The position numbers were made by a program, and so were the translations under genes. From Methanolacinia petrolearia DSM 11571 (lineage in GTDB: Archaea > Halobacteriota > Methanomicrobia > Methanomicrobiales > Methanomicrobiaceae), in assembly GCF_000147875.1 (NCBI RefSeq), contig NC_014507.1, positions 1,612,001-1,676,000 of the forward strand: DNA of 64,000 nucleotides, in the 5' to 3' direction. Each line of letters starts with the position of its first letter. Positions within the stretch are counted from its first letter, which is position 1. The notes beneath the pieces are model-generated. The model was not told the DNA's origin. It did no database searches and worked only from the letters and a program-made list of their open reading frames with translations. Below are positions 62,022 through 64,000 of the stretch, piece by piece.

Positions 62022-64000
62022 TTATCCTGGTAGACCCTCCGGCCTAAACCTATCCATAACCGATATCACGGCAGGCATCACCACTATTGCACCGATGAGT
62101 GAGAAGCCCACTGTAATCACCGTCACAAGTCCAAAGTTCTGGATTATCGGCGATGTCGAAAGCAGAAGAGCGGAAAATCCGAAAACGGTAGTCATTCCAG
62201 AAACGGTTATCGCAGTTCCGATCTTCTGGATTGCGGTCTGTATTGCAGAATACAGATCATTTCCTTTATCTCTCTCTTCTTCATATCTCTCCATAATGAG
62301 AATTGTGTACTCGGAAGCGACTCCTATTGTCATTGCCCCGAGAGTGGCAGTCAGAAGCGAGTAATTCAGTCCAAGGGAGTACATGATAAGACCGTTCCAC
62401 CCGACAATCATTAAAATCGGAATGACGGGTGATATGGCTGTGAATCTCCGGTATACTGCGATCAGGAATATGGATATAAGAATCAGGCCAAAGTAGGTCA
62501 TCGGATTTTTAGTATCGCTAATCCCGTTTATTAGATCTACAAACATCACAAGTTTACCTGTATATGTTATATCCATTCCGGGGTGCAGGACGTACCAGTC
62601 AAGATCATCCTCCATATTGGATATCAGTTTCTGAGTTTCCGGAATTGTCAGGTCTTCCAGTGAAAATTCGATAACAGCCTCTGTGTTCCCGTTTACGTAG
62701 CTGTCGACTATGTTCCCGGGAAGACTCTTCCAGATCTTTTCAAGGGTCTCTTTATCCTCCGGGAGAACTCCACCGTTGTATAGTTTGATGTACGTCACGA
62801 TACTTTTCACACCGGTCAGCTCGGTATGTTTCGAGAGAGCATATTCCCCGAAATTATCCATGTATTTTAACGTGTTGTAGTCTTTAATCGAATCCGCTTT
62901 TACATACGCTGTAATTGTGTTTGTGGACCCCATCACACTTGTGAGTTTATTCATCGAAACCATTGCAGGCATGTCCTGATCGACCATCATGTCCTCGTCG
63001 GTATCGATTATAACTTTTGAATCAAGTTGTATTCCGATTATTGCGAGCATTATTAGAATAAGCAGAACAGGTACAGGATTTTTCGCGATTTTTAACGCAA
63101 ACCTCCCGAGCAGATTATCATATTTTTCCATTATCGAAATCTTATTCCCGTTCTGTGCCGGGGAATCGAAACCGTCTGCCCCATTATAGTCATATTTAGG
63201 CCTGTATTTTACAATTTTTGCAAATACCGGTACGATTATCATTGCACATAGATAACAGCAGACGATTCCGACAATACATATCGTTCCAAAATCTGATATC
63301 ATCGGAGACGGAGCAAGCAGTGACAGAGCAACAAAACCAAGAGCCGTTGCAATCATCGCTTTAAGTATGGAAGGCCCCGAGCTTGTGATTGTGATCCATA
63401 TGGCTTTCTGAATTGAAGAGTGACGGACCTCCTCATCAAACCTCGACTGGAACTGTATGGCATAGTCTATACCTATGCCTATCAGAACCGGGAATGCGGC
63501 AACGACGACCATGCTTATCTGTATCCCGGTCAGTCCCATAACTCCGAAAGTAAGAATAATCCCGCAGAATACGACCAATACGGGAAGCATCCTGTACCTG
63601 ACATGTCCGAACATCAGTGCCATAGCAACGACCATAAGGATCATCGCCAGAGTTATGAGGTTCGTCATATTCTTCTGAATATCTTCTTTCATCTCCACGG
63701 CAAAAGCGAGTGTTCCGGTTTCGGTTATGGAAATACCGGGAGGCGGAGAAGAGATCCTGATAGCCGTATGAATATTATTTACAATATTTTCTTCCGAACT
63801 CTCGGGATAACCTGTTTCAAGAGGGATCGATACGAGCGTCATCATCTTTGACGGAAGAATTGAGTCGATGTAATCCCCGTAGCTGTAGGAGAGATAATCG
63901 ATGTAATTGTTGATCTCTGCCTGGGACTGCGGAATTTCCCCTCCGCTTACCAGTTTTAACAGATCGGGCAGTCCGGTGACGCTGCTGATATACCTTTCGT
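62022..64000 (-). CDS. RND-superfamily (MmpL/HAE3-like) exporter, start outside window
   Basis: The frame is open from the right window edge to the stop at 62022, so the N-terminus lies beyond. At least 659 residues are present. There are two sets of membrane helices, each with the sterol-sensing-like block: PVLIGIGIDYAIQFQSRFDEE in the first and MTIGVASEYTILIMERYEEE in the second. A large external loop lies between them (DTDEDMMVDQDMPAM onward). The D-Y/E-Y acidic positions in these blocks belong to the proton relay. Archaeal HAE3-type RND proteins may export lipids or hydrophobic compounds. Confidence 0.93.
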   Translation of the reverse strand, partial: ERYISSVTGLPDLLKLVSGGEIPQSQAEINNYIDYLSYSYGDYIDSILPSKMMTLVSIPLETGYPESSEENIVNNIHTAIRISSPPPGISITETGTLAFAVEMKEDIQKNMTNLITLAMILMVVAMALMFGHVRYRMLPVLVVFCGIILTFGVMGLTGIQISMVVVAAFPVLIGIGIDYAIQFQSRFDEEVRHSSIQKAIWITITSSGPSILKAMIATALGFVALSLLAPSPMISDFGTICIVGIVCCYLCAMIIVPVFAKIVKYRPKYDYNGADGFDSPAQNGNKISIMEKYDNLLGRFALKIAKNPVPVLLILIMLAIIGIQLDSKVIIDTDEDMMVDQDMPAMVSMNKLTSVMGSTNTITAYVKADSIKDYNTLKYMDNFGEYALSKHTELTGVKSIVTYIKLYNGGVLPEDKETLEKIWKSLPGNIVDSYVNGNTEAVIEFSLEDLTIPETQKLISNMEDDLDWYVLHPGMDITYTGKLVMFVDLINGISDTKNPMTYFGLILISIFLIAVYRRFTAISPVIPILMIVGWNGLIMYSLGLNYSLLTATLGAMTIGVASEYTILIMERYEEERDKGNDLYSAIQTAIQKIGTAITVSGMTTVFGFSALLLSTSPIIQNFGLVTVITVGFSLIGAIVVMPAVISVMDRFRPEGLPG

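Noticed and set aside
62022-63845. ATG at 63845 as the true start of the RND exporter
   Set aside because: The frame stays open to the window edge and the upstream residues (YISSVTGLPDLLKLVSGG and following) fit the external domain of the family, so the gene starts outside.

Overview
The window is archaeal and reads as a chromosome segment of a hydrogen- and formate-using methanogen, most likely of the order Methanomicrobiales (family Methanomicrobiaceae by inference only). The evidence is a complete formylmethanofuran dehydrogenase operon, an F420-linked formate dehydrogenase (fdhAB), an F420-dependent secondary alcohol dehydrogenase (adf), TFE, an archaeal-type alanyl-tRNA synthetase, archaeosortase A, the archaeal/methanogen homocysteine pathway, TATA-type promoters and a CCA-less tRNA-Leu.

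Layout. 1-3.2 kb: the 3' part of an Rhs/YD-repeat protein and a downstream membrane protein. 3.6-4.8 kb: an HD-domain dGTPase-like gene. 4.9-12.2 kb: an unusual minus-strand island of two paralogous PepSY-like secreted proteins around an ABC exporter (one ATPase, two homologous permeases), a small secreted protein and a membrane-anchored winged-helix regulator. Four transcription units here share one promoter element. 13-26 kb: housekeeping genes (a second membrane-bound HTH regulator, alaS, SWIM protein, Nif3, aspartate-semialdehyde sulfurtransferase genes, archaeosortase, Trm56, ATP-grasp, TFE, HD protein, ACT regulator, tRNA-Leu). 26-37.5 kb: a DUF3795 protein, a secreted alpha/beta hydrolase, a decayed gene, two tandem MCP-CheW pairs and an HTH/multi-PAS regulator. 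37.9-51.7 kb: the energy-metabolism block, with adf, a cupin, an ABC solute-binding lipoprotein, fdhBA on the minus strand, then fwdDBAC followed by a second fwdD-fwdB pair. 52-55.2 kb: two moeA-type molybdopterin genes. 55.9-64 kb: a zinc-ribbon protein, an isoprenylcysteine-methyltransferase-like protein, a frameshifted amidohydrolase, a TetR regulator, a flavoprotein, a methyltransferase and an RND exporter cut by the window end.

How the genes fit together: fdhAB and adf supply reduced F420 from formate and secondary alcohols, Fwd carries out the first CO2-fixing step of methanogenesis, and the MoeA proteins fit the Mo/W-pterin needs of FdhA and FwdB. The tandem MCP/CheW pairs indicate chemotaxis.

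The most unusual signals are: (1) a non-coding element of about 282 bp in three full copies, with terminal inverted repeats and six internal hairpins, two of which show compensatory changes; in two copies the core is inverted relative to a conserved flank; (2) a shared promoter/operator element before four units of the ABC/PepSY island; (3) a long, possibly structured leader with a 27-codon ORF coupled to the fwd operon.
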